NCBI RefSeq assembly: GCF_004331035.1
Contig: NZ_SJNT01000008.1
Coordinates: forward strand, 1-64,000
Length of the DNA: 64,000 bases
Source: Acinetobacter sp. ANC 4910
Lineage (GTDB): Bacteria; Pseudomonadota; Gammaproteobacteria; Pseudomonadales; Moraxellaceae
Reading direction: 5' to 3'
Shown here: piece by piece, positions 45,336 to 54,824 of the stretch
Layout: every line of letters starts with the position of its first letter
How positions within the stretch are numbered: the stretch's first letter is position 1
Notes under the pieces: generated by a model
Told to the model about the DNA's origin: nothing
Database searches by the model: none
Seen by the model: only the letters and a program-made list of their open reading frames with translations
Position numbers and translations under genes: made by a program

Positions 45336-45968
45336 TTATTTTTTCTTTACAGCTGCATCAGCATCTGGTTCAAAGTTAGCAATCGCTTTATCCAGATTAC
45401 CACCATTACGCTTCACTGTCGCTGCGAACTGGTTACGGAATTGTAGACCTAAATCGATACCAGAAACATTGATGTTACGAATCTTCCATTGGCTACCTTT
45501 ATCCGCCAACTGGAACGATACAGGAATCTTTTCACCATTGTTATTAAAGTCTATGGTCACAACAGGGTTAGCACTACCAGTCGCTTTATAAGGACGAACC
45601 GTGTAGGTTTGGTTACTGAATTTCGCAAATGCAGTGCCATAATTTTCAATCAGTGTTTCGCGAAAGTTCTTTTCAAACTGTGCACGTTGTGCCGCTGTAC
45701 TGTACTGATTGGTTGCATAAGTACCCATCACAATACGGGTAAAAGCTTGTGAATCCACATATGGATCTAAGTTTTGACGTACAATGGCTTTTACTGCCGT
45801 TGGGTTGTTCTGCAATTTTGCATGATCGGCTTTTAAGCGACCAATTAAGCCATCCGCCACACGCTTAATAAATACTGGAGGGGCTTCAGCTGGCGCAGCA
45901 AATGCAGTACCTGCAATCATGGTTGATAAAATGCTTGCCGTTAGTGTTTGTTTCAACAACATATTCAC
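45336..45968 (-). CDS. mlaC: MlaC, periplasmic phospholipid carrier
   Basis: A 210-residue protein with a cleavable signal peptide (LLKQTLTASILSTMIAGTAFA) and a mature Tol/Ttg2-like domain with YFLG-type segments: NLDPYVDSQAFTRIVMGTYA, and FRETLIENYGTAFAKFSNQTY. It shuttles phospholipid between the inner-membrane MlaFEDB complex and the outer-membrane lipoprotein MlaA. The start at 45968 is GTG with GAGG nine bases upstream; ATG at 45962 is an alternative. Confidence 0.92.
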   Translation of the reverse strand: MNMLLKQTLTASILSTMIAGTAFAAPAEAPPVFIKRVADGLIGRLKADHAKLQNNPTAVKAIVRQNLDPYVDSQAFTRIVMGTYATNQYSTAAQRAQFEKNFRETLIENYGTAFAKFSNQTYTVRPYKATGSANPVVTIDFNNNGEKIPVSFQLADKGSQWKIRNINVSGIDLGLQFRNQFAATVKRNGGNLDKAIANFEPDADAAVKKK

Positions 45969-45987
45969 TTCTAAATTCCTCTCTCAA

Positions 45988-46656
45988 TTACTCAACAAAT
46001 GCCGGTTCAGCATCTGTTTTGTCAGTTGGTGCCTCAGCTTCTGCTGATGGGGTCGATGACTTACCAGCACCTGCTGTAATAAATTTACTAATTAAATCTT
46101 CAAGATCCATCGTACCTTGAGTATTGGCAATGGATGCACCGCGCTTAACATAATTCAAGCCACCACCTGGAACAACTTTCAAATACTTCTCACCCAACAA
46201 ACCATTGGTCGCTACCATTATGTAAGCATCTTCATCAATACTGGTGATGGATTTCATGTTCGCAATAAGTTGCTGTTCCATTTCTTTTTGTTGCGCTGGT
46301 GTTGCTGCAGTATATTCTGTGCTATAGCGTAACTCATCTAATGCATTGTTTTCGACTGTCTTTAACTGCTCTGCGTTAAATGACGTTAACTTGCCATCCA
46401 ACTCAAAATGCACGGTTGCCAAACGCGTAACAGGATCTAAGGTAATATCCGTCACACGACCAATGGTTACACCACTCATGGTAACTTTAGCACGAGGCTT
46501 TAAGCCATTCACATTATCAAATTGTGCCGTCATGCTATACGCATCACGTAAGTTGGTGCCGACTAAGCCACTCACTTTCATTGCCAAGAAAAATAATGCA
46601 ACACCGAAGACAATGACAAATAATCCTACGGCCAGCTCACTTGCACGTGATTTCAT
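45988..46656 (-). CDS. mlaD: MlaD, MCE-domain lipid-binding subunit
   Basis: A 222-residue protein with one N-terminal transmembrane helix (LAVGLFVIVFGVALFFLAM) and an MCE domain (about residues 36-118; VNGLKPRAKVTMSGVTIG). MlaD forms a hexameric ring in the inner membrane and passes lipid to MlaC. The C-terminus has an acidic Ala/Glu-rich tail typical of Acinetobacter. Its ATG overlaps the mlaE stop (TAATG). Confidence 0.95.
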   Translation of the reverse strand: MKSRASELAVGLFVIVFGVALFFLAMKVSGLVGTNLRDAYSMTAQFDNVNGLKPRAKVTMSGVTIGRVTDITLDPVTRLATVHFELDGKLTSFNAEQLKTVENNALDELRYSTEYTAATPAQQKEMEQQLIANMKSITSIDEDAYIMVATNGLLGEKYLKVVPGGGLNYVKRGASIANTQGTMDLEDLISKFITAGAGKSSTPSAEAEAPTDKTDAEPAFVE

Positions 46657-47435
46657 TAAACCCCTCCGAACATGACCGCAGTCAACACAAAATCAAAACC
46701 TAATACACAAAGCGATGAATACACCACAGTACGCGTTGTGGATGTCGCAATACCTTCCGATGTCGGTACACAGGTATAACCTTGATAGACCGCAATCCAA
46801 GTACACAAAATGGCAAAAACAATACTCTTAATAATCGTGCCATTAAAGATGTCTTTATAGAATTGCACATTACTTTGCATGCCACTCCAGAAAGAACCTT
46901 CATCTACGCCCAGAAAATCTACACCGACCATTTTACCGCCAATAATACCAATAGCAGCGAACACCACACTCAACATCGGCAAGCTGAAAATCCCAGCCCA
47001 TAAGCGTGGTGAAACAATACGTTTTAAGGGATCAACCCCGATCATTTCCATACTGGACAATTGTTCAGTCGCTTTCATTAAACCAATTTCTGCGGTCAGT
47101 GCGGAACCTGCACGGCCAGCAAACAATAATGCTGCAACCACTGGGGCCAATTCACGCAACAAGGTTAATGACACCATAGTGCCCAACATGGCTTCTGAAC
47201 CAATGTTGACCAAAATGGAATAGCCTTGTAGACCTAAAACCAAACCAATAAATAAGCCCGACACCGAAATAATCAGTAAGGACATCACCCCGACACGGTA
47301 CATCTGGTAAACAAACAGTTTGACGCCTAACCATGTCGGCATTGAGCATAGAATTTGCAACAACATAATGGTTGCAACACCGACACCCTGAACACTTTGA
47401 ATAACGCGTCTACCTAATGAGGCAATAGCATTCAT
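46656..47435 (-). CDS. mlaE: MlaE, permease subunit of the Mla ABC transporter
   Basis: A 259-residue inner-membrane permease with five or six helices. [29 protein letters not shown] sequence is the family signature that binds MlaF, and [21 protein letters not shown] residues form the coupling loop. It is coupled to mlaF by a 4-bp ATGA overlap and to mlaD by one base. Confidence 0.96.
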   Translation of the reverse strand: MNAIASLGRRVIQSVQGVGVATIMLLQILCSMPTWLGVKLFVYQMYRVGVMSLLIISVSGLFIGLVLGLQGYSILVNIGSEAMLGTMVSLTLLRELAPVVAALLFAGRAGSALTAEIGLMKATEQLSSMEMIGVDPLKRIVSPRLWAGIFSLPMLSVVFAAIGIIGGKMVGVDFLGVDEGSFWSGMQSNVQFYKDIFNGTIIKSIVFAILCTWIAVYQGYTCVPTSEGIATSTTRTVVYSSLCVLGFDFVLTAVMFGGV

Positions 47436-48250
47436 GCACGAACCTCGCCTGCCAAATACGCTTGATGACTAAACTGATACTCTACAGGACCTTCAGCAGC
47501 CCCCGTAAGAAACTGACGTACAAATGGCGATGCATTGGCTTTCAACTCTGCTGGTGTGCCTTCACCTTGCACCTTCCCTTCTGCAACTACATAAATATAA
47601 TCTGCAATGGAGAGGGTCTCTGACACATCATGCGACACAATAATTGTGGTCAGCTCTAATGCCTCACGCAGAGAACGAATTAATCGCGTGAGCACCCCTT
47701 TAACAATCGGATCCTGACCCGCAAAAGGCTCATCATACATAATCAATTCTGGATCTAATGCAATGGCGCGTGCCAATGCTACACGTCGGTTCATCCCACC
47801 CGAAAGCTCAGAAGGCATGAGCTGCTCTGTTCCACGCAACCCTACCGCTTCCAACTTTAGTGCGACCAATTCTGCAATCAAATGCTCAGGTAATTGGGTA
47901 TGTGCACGTAAAGGAAATGCAACGTTTTCATAAACGCTCATATCGGTAAATAAGGCACCGCTTTGAAACAGCATGCCCATACGCGCCCGTGCCGCAAACA
48001 ACTCATGTCGCGACATCTGCCCAATATCTTTACCATCAAGTAGCACTTGCCCATGATCTGGGGTCAATTGTCCCCCAATTAAACGTAGCAGTGTAGTTTT
48101 ACCTGTTCCAGATGGCCCCATAATGGCGGTAATCTGACCACGTCGAATCTTCAGACTGACTTGTTCATAAATGATTCGTTCCCCTCGCTTAAAACTCAGA
48201 TCTTTGACTTCAATCAAAGCTGAATTTTCAAGGGGTGCTTGATTATTCAT
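47432..48250 (-). CDS. mlaF: MlaF, ATPase subunit of the Mla transporter
   Basis: A 272-residue ABC ATPase. Walker [10 protein letters not shown] (about residues 44-52), signature [14 protein letters not shown], Walker [11 protein letters not shown], and switch His in VSHDVSE. It powers retrograde or anterograde phospholipid transfer that maintains outer-membrane asymmetry. First gene of mlaFEDCB. The promoter lies in the 400-bp gap to the DEAD-box helicase gene. Confidence 0.96.
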   Translation of the reverse strand: MNNQAPLENSALIEVKDLSFKRGERIIYEQVSLKIRRGQITAIMGPSGTGKTTLLRLIGGQLTPDHGQVLLDGKDIGQMSRHELFAARARMGMLFQSGALFTDMSVYENVAFPLRAHTQLPEHLIAELVALKLEAVGLRGTEQLMPSELSGGMNRRVALARAIALDPELIMYDEPFAGQDPIVKGVLTRLIRSLREALELTTIIVSHDVSETLSIADYIYVVAEGKVQGEGTPAELKANASPFVRQFLTGAAEGPVEYQFSHQAYLAGEVRA

Positions 48251-48610
48251 AGCGGAGAAAGTTCCTGCAATTTTCCAGCACGCATACTATAAAGGATTGA
48301 ACTATAAAATGTTACCTAGTTGCGTCGGGTAAACTGTGTGCAATTTGTTTTTTTGATTCTGGCATTTTAATTATATGAAACCACTCACACAGCATAAAAA
48401 TTAGAACGCTGTGTTATATAAATTGAGCGTAAAAAAAATAGATCAGATTGCTCATAAAAAGAATAAAACTCAGATAAGGCATAACGACCTCTTTTAACGA
48501 GTACCCTAACATAGGTTGTTGTTCTATATTGTTGTTCATATTTGTCATATTTCAACATAAATTTGACTTAGTATACATTTTTAAAACAATAAACAAAATC
48601 TTTAAGCATA
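48251..48610. other. Region between mlaF and the DEAD-box helicase terminator
   Basis: AT-rich non-coding DNA of 360 bp. It must contain the mlaF promoter. I saw TTGACT and TATACA-like elements near 48560-48580, in the right orientation for neither gene with certainty. No gene seen. Confidence 0.4.
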
Positions 48611-48640
48611 AAAAAACCAGCGCATTTGCGCTGGTTTTTT
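48611..48640 (-). terminator. Terminator of the DEAD-box helicase gene
   Basis: AAAAAACCAGCGCA/TGCGCTGGTTTTTT stem with a two-base loop, 13 bp past the helicase stop. Confidence 0.92.
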
Positions 48641-48652
48641 AGAAGCTATAAC

Positions 48653-50569
48653 TTAGTCGTTAAACTTACGACGTGGGCGGTCAAAACCACCTTCAGTACG
48701 TGGACGATCTGAGTTAAATTCGCGCTTAGGGCGATCTTCGCCACCAAAAGTACGCTTAGGACGATCTTCACCACCGAAAGTACGTTTTGGACGGTCATCA
48801 CCAAACGAACGTTGTGGACGGTCGCCAAAACCACCTTCACGACGTGGCGCTGGACGATCACCAAAATCACGTTTTGGACGGTCACCAAAAGAACCTTCAC
48901 GACGTGGTTTATAGTCTACACGATTACCGCGGTTGTCATCATTCGATTCAAAACGTGGCTTATCGTTGAAGCCGCCTTCGCGACGTGGACGATCAGAGTT
49001 GAATTCACGCTTTGGACGATCATCAAAAGAACGTTGCGGACGATCACCAAAACCACCTTCACGACGTGGCGCTGGACGATCACCAAAATCACGCTTTGGA
49101 CGGTCATCAAAAGAACGTTGTGGACGATCACCAAAACCGCCTTCACGACGTGGTGGACGATCGCTAAAATCACGACGTGGACGATCTTCACCGCCAAAAG
49201 CAGGACGTTCGCCACGTGGTTTGTCATCGTAGCTACGACGTGGACGATCTTCACCACCTTCACGACGTTTAAAATTGCTTTCGCCTTCAAAACGGCTACG
49301 ACCACCGCCATCACGACCACGACCACCGCCGAAACCGCCACGACCACGACCGCCGCCATCACGACCACGACCGCCGCCATCACGACTACCGCGTGCAGGA
49401 GGTGGAGATGGCTCAAGACCTTCAATCTCAGATACGTTTAAACGAGCATCTAAGAAATCTTCTAAAGCACGGATCTTGCCGCGTTCACGGTAAGTTGCAA
49501 GTGTAATTGCTTTACCTGTACGACCAGCACGACCTGTACGACCGATACGGTGTACATAATCTTCGTTCTTCATAGGAAGACCAAAGTTAATTACGTGAGA
49601 AATTGTTGGTACGTCAAGACCACGAGCAGCAACGTCTGTTGCAACTAAGATTTTTGCACGACCTTCACGAATGCTGCGTAAACGACGGTTACGTACAGTT
49701 TGTGGCATAGCACCGTGAAGCGCTACAACTGATAAACCTGCTTCAGCAAGTTCTTCAGCCAACATATCTGTGTCTTCTTGAGTAGAAGCAAATACTACAG
49801 CTTGATCAACGTCTTCAGCGCTTAACCAATGAGTAAGTAATTTTTTCTTGTGTTCAAAGCCATCAGTCCAATGCAAAGTTTGAGTGATGTCAGTGTTTGT
49901 AGAGTGACCAGTTTCGATCGCAATACGTTGTGGATCATTCATCATGCGTTCTGCAAGGCTGATAATACGACCAGCAAAAGTTGCAGAGAACATTAATGTT
50001 TGTTTACGATTAGCAGCTAAATCACTGATTGCTTCTAGGTCTTCAGAGAAACCTAAGTCAAGCATACGGTCAGCTTCATCAACGATTAACGCGTCAACAT
50101 TGTCTAATTTAATTTGACGACGGTTCACAAGGTCAAGTAAACGACCTGGTGTCGCAACAACAACTTGCGCGCCTTTTAACTGTTGGATTTGCTTACCAAA
50201 CGGCATACCACCCATGATCGCTGCAATACGTGCACCTTTCATGTGACGTACAAATGCAATTGCGTCTTGGCTTACTTGTTGCGCCAACTCACGTGTTGGG
50301 CAAAGAACTAAAATATTCGGTTGAGTAATTGCTTTCATGCGTTCTTTGAACGGAACGAAAGTCTCTTGATCTGCAAGTGCGTTTAACGTTGGAAGTAAGA
50401 ACGCCGCAGTTTTACCTGAACCTGTTTGGCTTGATACAAGAAGGTCTTTACCTTCTAAAGCAGCAGGAATCGATTGTTCCTGTACAGGCGTAGGAGAAGT
50501 AAAACCTAAGCTTTGTAAAGCTTGTTGTAACGATTCATGTAAAGGAAAATCAGCAAAAGTTTTGCTCAT
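48653..50569 (-). CDS. DEAD-box ATP-dependent RNA helicase with RGG/RPRR tail
   Basis: A 638-residue helicase that remodels RNA, probably RhlE/DeaD-like. Q motif SPTPVQEQSIPAA, Walker A SSQTGSGKT, DEAD box VDEADRMLDLGF, SAT in MFSATFAGR, and HRIGRTGRAG are in order over the first 380 residues. The rest (about 250 residues) is low complexity: a Gly/Arg (RGG) block followed by repeats of DRP-QRSFDDRPKR and RREGGFGDRP, likely RNA-binding and disordered. The ATG at 50569 (MSKTFADF) is the family start; a GTG at 50581 is in frame. A long leader precedes it. Confidence 0.93.
   Translation of the reverse strand: MSKTFADFPLHESLQQALQSLGFTSPTPVQEQSIPAALEGKDLLVSSQTGSGKTAAFLLPTLNALADQETFVPFKERMKAITQPNILVLCPTRELAQQVSQDAIAFVRHMKGARIAAIMGGMPFGKQIQQLKGAQVVVATPGRLLDLVNRRQIKLDNVDALIVDEADRMLDLGFSEDLEAISDLAANRKQTLMFSATFAGRIISLAERMMNDPQRIAIETGHSTNTDITQTLHWTDGFEHKKKLLTHWLSAEDVDQAVVFASTQEDTDMLAEELAEAGLSVVALHGAMPQTVRNRRLRSIREGRAKILVATDVAARGLDVPTISHVINFGLPMKNEDYVHRIGRTGRAGRTGKAITLATYRERGKIRALEDFLDARLNVSEIEGLEPSPPPARGSRDGGGRGRDGGGRGRGGFGGGRGRDGGGRSRFEGESNFKRREGGEDRPRRSYDDKPRGERPAFGGEDRPRRDFSDRPPRREGGFGDRPQRSFDDRPKRDFGDRPAPRREGGFGDRPQRSFDDRPKREFNSDRPRREGGFNDKPRFESNDDNRGNRVDYKPRREGSFGDRPKRDFGDRPAPRREGGFGDRPQRSFGDDRPKRTFGGEDRPKRTFGGEDRPKREFNSDRPRTEGGFDRPRRKFND
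48800..49180. repeat. Tandem repeats in the helicase C-terminal coding region
   Basis: A block of roughly 100 bp, GGACGATCACCAAAACC then TTCACGACGTGG and related units, recurs with near identity at about 48820-48895, 49038-49110 and 49118-49160. They encode DRPxxR-type repeats and could recombine. Confidence 0.75.
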
Positions 50570-50870
50570 AGAGTATTTCACCCGAAAAATGGGTGCTCCA
50601 TTAAATATATGGTCTGATGGACATCGGCAAAAAGCGGCACAGCAATAATCGCTGAAAATATAGAATCAGCGGCGATCCGAGAACGACGATGCGTATAACG
50701 CACATTTGATTACAGCCGCAACCTGAAGGAATCGCTTAAGCGATTGGGTGGGGCGCGAAATAATGTCCTCTCTTTGGACCGGACGCGCATACACAATGAT
50801 AGAAGAGAATGTTCAGGTAATGAACGAAATTTAGTGCGTGGCGAGATTATAACAGCATATTTTTAAAAGT
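50570..50870 (-). promoter_or_regulatory. Promoter and long structured 5' leader of the helicase gene
   Basis: A TATAAT -10 at 50846-50851 with GTGACT 16 bp upstream places the start near 50839, giving a leader of about 270 bases. It contains a perfect 16-bp palindrome (AATCGCTTAAGCGATT, 50731-50746) and a CACCC/GGGTG hairpin (50579-50595) next to GGAG (50596-50599). Folding of that hairpin brings GGAG to nine bases from the ATG. Long leaders are typical of cold-shock helicase genes. Confidence 0.6.
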
Positions 50871-50947
50871 CACCTATTTTAATCGACTTTTACCATTTTT
50901 TTACAAAATATTATTCAAAGATGCAATTAAGCCTTGGAATTCTATAT

Positions 50948-50978
50948 AAAAAAAGCCCTCAATTTTGAGAGCTTTTTT
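50948..50978 (-). terminator. Terminator of the inositol-phosphatase family gene
   Basis: AAAAAAAGC-CCTCAA/TTGAGAGCTTTTTTT stem-loop followed by Ts on the minus strand; one bulged base. Confidence 0.8.
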
Positions 50979-51007
50979 TATCATCACTTGATCACGTCAT
51001 CATTCGA

Positions 51008-51838
51008 TTACTTGGCAGCTTCGCCCCATGCTGGCACTACAGCCTGCATTAATGGCTTTAACATTTTCATTGAACATGCAAGTACTTGACCATTTTCCAT
51101 AGAGTCGCTACCACCACGTGCATCAACCACAGTACCGCCCGCTTCTTTCACAATCAACTCGCCTGCTGCGATATCCCAAGGCTTTAAGCCGAGTTCGAAA
51201 TAAGCATCGAAACGACCCGCTGCTACATATGCCAAATCTAATGCTGCTGAACCTGTACGACGGTATTGCGCGCCAGCTTCAGTTACATTTAACAATGAAG
51301 CAAAATGATTTTTTGCATAAGAAATCACTTCACCATTACGTTTTGCGCGGTAAGCATGACCTACAGACATGAATGTATTTTCAAGGCTGTCTTTCACATT
51401 TACACGAATACGACGTTGGTTCATCATGGCACCACGACCACGACTTGCAGAGAACAATTCATCTTTCACAGGGTCGTAAATTACGCCGTGTTGGGTAATG
51501 CCTTTATGTTGAACTGCAATAGAGATACAGAAGTGAGGAACACCATTAATGAAGTTTAAAGTACCATCAAGTGGGTCAATGATCCAACACCAATCTGCGT
51601 CGTGACCTTTGCCTTCTTGAAGACCAAACTCTTCACCAAGGAAACTGTGGTTTTTATAGCTTTTACGTAGGGTATCGATGGTCAATTGTTCCAAATAACG
51701 GTCTACACGCGTTACTGGTCCATCAATTCCTTTTTCTTCGACTTGTAGATCAAGTTTATGACGATTTTGATGCGCTTTTAAAAGCTCTTGACCGACTGTT
51801 TGAGCCGCACGCGCAGCCATCACCACCATAGGTTCCAT
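51008..51838 (-). CDS. suhB: Inositol-1-monophosphatase family protein (SuhB-like)
   Basis: A 276-residue Mg2+-dependent phosphatase. Metal motifs: GEEFG (about residues 66-70), DPLDGTLNFINGVPHF (about 86-101), and WDIAAGELIVKEAGG (about 220-234). In E. coli SuhB also joins the rRNA antitermination complex with NusA/NusB/S10. The start at 51838 (MEPMVVMAARAAQ) is the family start; the frame extends upstream to 51907 without a ribosome site. It is alone on the minus strand between dxs and the helicase gene. Confidence 0.9.
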   Translation of the reverse strand: MEPMVVMAARAAQTVGQELLKAHQNRHKLDLQVEEKGIDGPVTRVDRYLEQLTIDTLRKSYKNHSFLGEEFGLQEGKGHDADWCWIIDPLDGTLNFINGVPHFCISIAVQHKGITQHGVIYDPVKDELFSASRGRGAMMNQRRIRVNVKDSLENTFMSVGHAYRAKRNGEVISYAKNHFASLLNVTEAGAQYRRTGSAALDLAYVAAGRFDAYFELGLKPWDIAAGELIVKEAGGTVVDARGGSDSMENGQVLACSMKMLKPLMQAVVPAWGEAAK

Positions 51839-51954
51839 TGAACACCCACTACAAATTTGAAGATATTGATTAAAGAATAATGCATAAAAGCCCTTATATC
51901 TTAACAAATATAAGCGCTTTTAGGGAAAAAATGTTTCGAAAATTTAGCTTTTGA

Positions 51955-53862
51955 TTAGCTTATATTTTGCACAAGCTTTAACCATACGGATTCTATTGAT
52001 TTAACAATGCCTTGTGCATCCAAGCCCGCTTGCTGCAACATCTGATTGTGTGTTGCCTGATGCATAAAGTTATCTGCCAAACCTAAATTCAACATCGGCT
52101 TAACAATCTGTGCTTGTGCCAAATATTCATTGACCGCACTCCCTGCACCCGCCATCACCGCATGTTCCTCAACCGTAACAAACAATTGTGTTTGATCGGC
52201 TAAGCTTGACAACATCTGCTCATCTAAAGGTTTCACAAAGCGCATATTGACCACACGCACCCCAACATCCAGTTGCTGTGCCAGACTATGTGCCGCTTCT
52301 ACAGATGCAGCAACACGACTACCAAAGGCCAAAATACTGATTTGTTCATCGGCAGTTTCGTTCAATTGCAAGATGATTTCCGCGCGACCAATTTCAAGCT
52401 CAGTCATGTGCTGTTGTATTTCTACCCCTAAGCCATTGCCTCGTGGATAACGTACCGCAGCGGGTCCTGGATATAAATAGGCGGTATGCAGCATTTGACG
52501 GCATTCATTTTCGTCTTTCGGTGCCATAATCACCATGTTCGGCACAGTACGCATAAAGGCATAGTCATACGCACCTGCGTGGGTTGGACCATCCTCGCCC
52601 ACCAGACCTGCACGGTCAATACCGAACGTCACATCCAAATTTTGTAATGCTACGTCATGAATCAACTGATCATAACCACGCTGCAAGAAAGTCGAATAAA
52701 TCGCGACCACAGGTTTTAAACCTTCACAGGCCATGCCCGCAGCTAAAGTCACCGCATGCTGTTCCGCAATCGCCACGTCAAAGAAACGTTCTGGATATTG
52801 CTGCGCGAACTTGACCATGCCAGAACCTTCACACATGGCAGGTGTAATGGCCAGTAAACGCGAATCTTGTGCCGCTTGGTCACATAACCACTGACCAAAA
52901 ACATCTGAATATTTAGGCGCGGTTTGCGGCGTTACCTTGGCATTTATTTTGCTAATGGCATGGTATTTAATTTGTTCTGCTTCGGCAGCTGCAAAGCCTT
53001 TGCCTTTTTTGGTATAGACGTGAATTAGACGTGGGCCACTACGCTTTTTCAAAGCTTCAAATACATGTGCCAATTCTTTGACATTATGACCATCGAATGG
53101 GCCGAAATAATCAAAACCAATCGCTTTAAATAGATTGTCCGCGGCTTCCGTTGCGGATTGATGCAACCGTGAATTGTACGACCATTTTGGATGCGGCTGA
53201 ACATAGGCTTCACCTTGTTCTGAAATATGAACCGACTGACCACTTTCCCAAATGGCAGCCAAATGTTTGGCAAAACCACCTGTACTGCATGAAATCGACA
53301 TATCGTTGTCGTTGAGCACTACCATCAAGTCAGCATTATGCGCCACTGCATCATTCATGGCTTCAAAGGCCATGCCCGCAGTCATTGCACCATCACCCAC
53401 AATCGCCACCACATCGCAAGGATTTTGTTGGTAACGACGTGCTAAGGCCATCCCCAGACCCGCAGAAATTGCGGTAGAAGAGTGCCCGACCCCAAAGGTA
53501 TCAAAAATCGATTCTTCACGCGCAGGAAATGCCGCCAAACCATCTTTAGCACGAATGGTGGTTAACAACTCACGACGACCTGTTAAAGCTTTATGCGGAT
53601 AGGCTTGATGCCCCACATCCCAAATTAGGCGATCATCTGGCGTGTTAAAACAGTAATGCAGAGCAACTGTTAGCTCAATGACACCCAAGTTCGCGCCAAA
53701 ATGTCCGCCGCTTTGTCCAGCTGCATACAAAATAAATTGACGTAACTCATCCGCCACTTGTGGTAGTTGATCACGCGCGAGCAAACGCAGTTGTTGTGGA
53801 TGATCGATCGTATCCAGCAACGGTGTTACAGGGCGTTGAGTTGGTATTTCTGTATACAACAT
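51955..53862 (-). CDS. dxs: 1-deoxy-D-xylulose-5-phosphate synthase
   Basis: A TPP-dependent enzyme of about 635 residues that makes DXP from pyruvate and glyceraldehyde-3-phosphate, the first step of the MEP isoprenoid pathway and of thiamine and pyridoxal synthesis. The TPP-binding [17 protein letters not shown] (about 158-174), [13 protein letters not shown], the transketolase-like [10 protein letters not shown], and the C-terminal [18 protein letters not shown] domain are clear. The start could be 53871 or the ATG at 53862 (MLYTEIPT). It is divergent from ribA. Confidence 0.96.
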   Translation of the reverse strand: MLYTEIPTQRPVTPLLDTIDHPQQLRLLARDQLPQVADELRQFILYAAGQSGGHFGANLGVIELTVALHYCFNTPDDRLIWDVGHQAYPHKALTGRRELLTTIRAKDGLAAFPAREESIFDTFGVGHSSTAISAGLGMALARRYQQNPCDVVAIVGDGAMTAGMAFEAMNDAVAHNADLMVVLNDNDMSISCSTGGFAKHLAAIWESGQSVHISEQGEAYVQPHPKWSYNSRLHQSATEAADNLFKAIGFDYFGPFDGHNVKELAHVFEALKKRSGPRLIHVYTKKGKGFAAAEAEQIKYHAISKINAKVTPQTAPKYSDVFGQWLCDQAAQDSRLLAITPAMCEGSGMVKFAQQYPERFFDVAIAEQHAVTLAAGMACEGLKPVVAIYSTFLQRGYDQLIHDVALQNLDVTFGIDRAGLVGEDGPTHAGAYDYAFMRTVPNMVIMAPKDENECRQMLHTAYLYPGPAAVRYPRGNGLGVEIQQHMTELEIGRAEIILQLNETADEQISILAFGSRVAASVEAAHSLAQQLDVGVRVVNMRFVKPLDEQMLSSLADQTQLFVTVEEHAVMAGAGSAVNEYLAQAQIVKPMLNLGLADNFMHQATHNQMLQQAGLDAQGIVKSIESVWLKLVQNIS

Positions 53863-53871
53863 ATGTGGCAA

Positions 53872-54164
53872 AGCCTTCTAAAGCCTGGCAAATCCTAAGC
53901 TAGGTAAATGGGTTACTCGATCATCGTGGGATGATATCACCTTCAATCAGCCACATTTCTGGCGATGCGTACTTGAGTACAAAACTCAATTGGCGTTTTT
54001 TGGTGCCTAGATTATCCTGAATAATATAGCTATTTATCAACTATTATCGTTCGCTTTCTACAAAAAAGAAAATCTTGCACACATTTTCAACGTCACTATT
54101 CTACTAATGTCCAAGCATTACGCTATACTTTAGTCAATTTATAAACTATTTAACGGGTTAAACA
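53872..54164. other. Divergent dxs-ribA control region
   Basis: 293 bp without a gene. A TTGAGT-ACAAA-ACTCAA hairpin occurs near 53972-53990. A TATACT -10 for ribA lies at 54124-54129. I searched for an FMN riboswitch and saw none. Confidence 0.4.
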
Positions 54165-54767
54165 GTGCCTATAGAATTTGTCGCAACGTCTCGCCTTCCC
54201 ACTGCTTTTGGTGAATTTAAAATTACGGTCTTCCAAGACCCGAAAACGGGTGAAGAACATGTGGCGCTCTCTAAAGGACTCGATACACCGCCAACGGGTC
54301 CAGTATTGGTTCGCATTCATTCGGAATGTTTAACTGGCGATGCTTTTGCCTCATTAAAATGTGATTGTGGCCCCCAATTACAAGCCACGCAAAAACTGAT
54401 TAATGACGTGGGACAAGGCGTTATTCTCTATTTACGTCAGGAAGGTCGCGGCATTGGTCTTACCAATAAAATTCGCGCCTATGCCCTGCAAGATCAAGGA
54501 CATGATACCGTCGATGCCAACCTCATGCTGAATTTACCTGCCGATGCACGTCGCTACGACATGTGTAGCATTATGTTGGATCATCTCAATATCAAAGAGG
54601 TCCGCTTAGTGACCAATAATCCACTCAAAATTAAAGCATTAACCGATCTTGGCATTAATGTGATTGATCGCGTACCACTCACTGTGGGTTTAAATCCGTT
54701 CAATGAAGATTATTTAAAAACCAAACATGAACGTATGGCACACATGTATAAAAAGGATGACTTTTAA
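54165..54767 (+). CDS. ribA: GTP cyclohydrolase II
   Basis: A 200-residue zinc enzyme that opens GTP to the first riboflavin precursor. Zinc Cys are in [15 protein letters not shown] (C-x10-C-x-C), and the catalytic [13 protein letters not shown] (about residues 87-99) follows. It begins at GTG. The DHBP synthase domain (RibB) is not fused. It stands alone, opposite dxs, with its last codons forming part of a terminator hairpin shared with hemN. Confidence 0.95.
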   Translation: MPIEFVATSRLPTAFGEFKITVFQDPKTGEEHVALSKGLDTPPTGPVLVRIHSECLTGDAFASLKCDCGPQLQATQKLINDVGQGVILYLRQEGRGIGLTNKIRAYALQDQGHDTVDANLMLNLPADARRYDMCSIMLDHLNIKEVRLVTNNPLKIKALTDLGINVIDRVPLTVGLNPFNEDYLKTKHERMAHMYKKDDF

Positions 54768-54776
54768 GTCATCCTT
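54753..54776. terminator. Hairpin overlapping the end of ribA, terminator for hemN
   Basis: Perfect 11-bp stem AAGGATGACTT/AAGTCATCCTT with a TT loop. On the minus strand it is followed by TTTTTATA, fitting a terminator for hemN. The ribA stop codon (54765-54767) lies in the loop and stem. Confidence 0.85.
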
Positions 54777-54824
54777 ACCTTATTTGTTCGCACACTTTCC
54801 AACCAACATCAACACTAAAATCAG

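Noticed and set aside
48800..49200. Repeats in the helicase tail as a CRISPR array
   Set aside because: The units are coding, of unequal length, and have no spacer variety.
48646..49493. Several open frames in other phases over the helicase tail
   Set aside because: They are shadows of the repetitive DNA; the DRP/RGG frame continues from the helicase domain and is the only one with a start and conserved core.
53872..54164. FMN riboswitch before ribA
   Set aside because: No sequence resembling the conserved RFN element; the leader is short.
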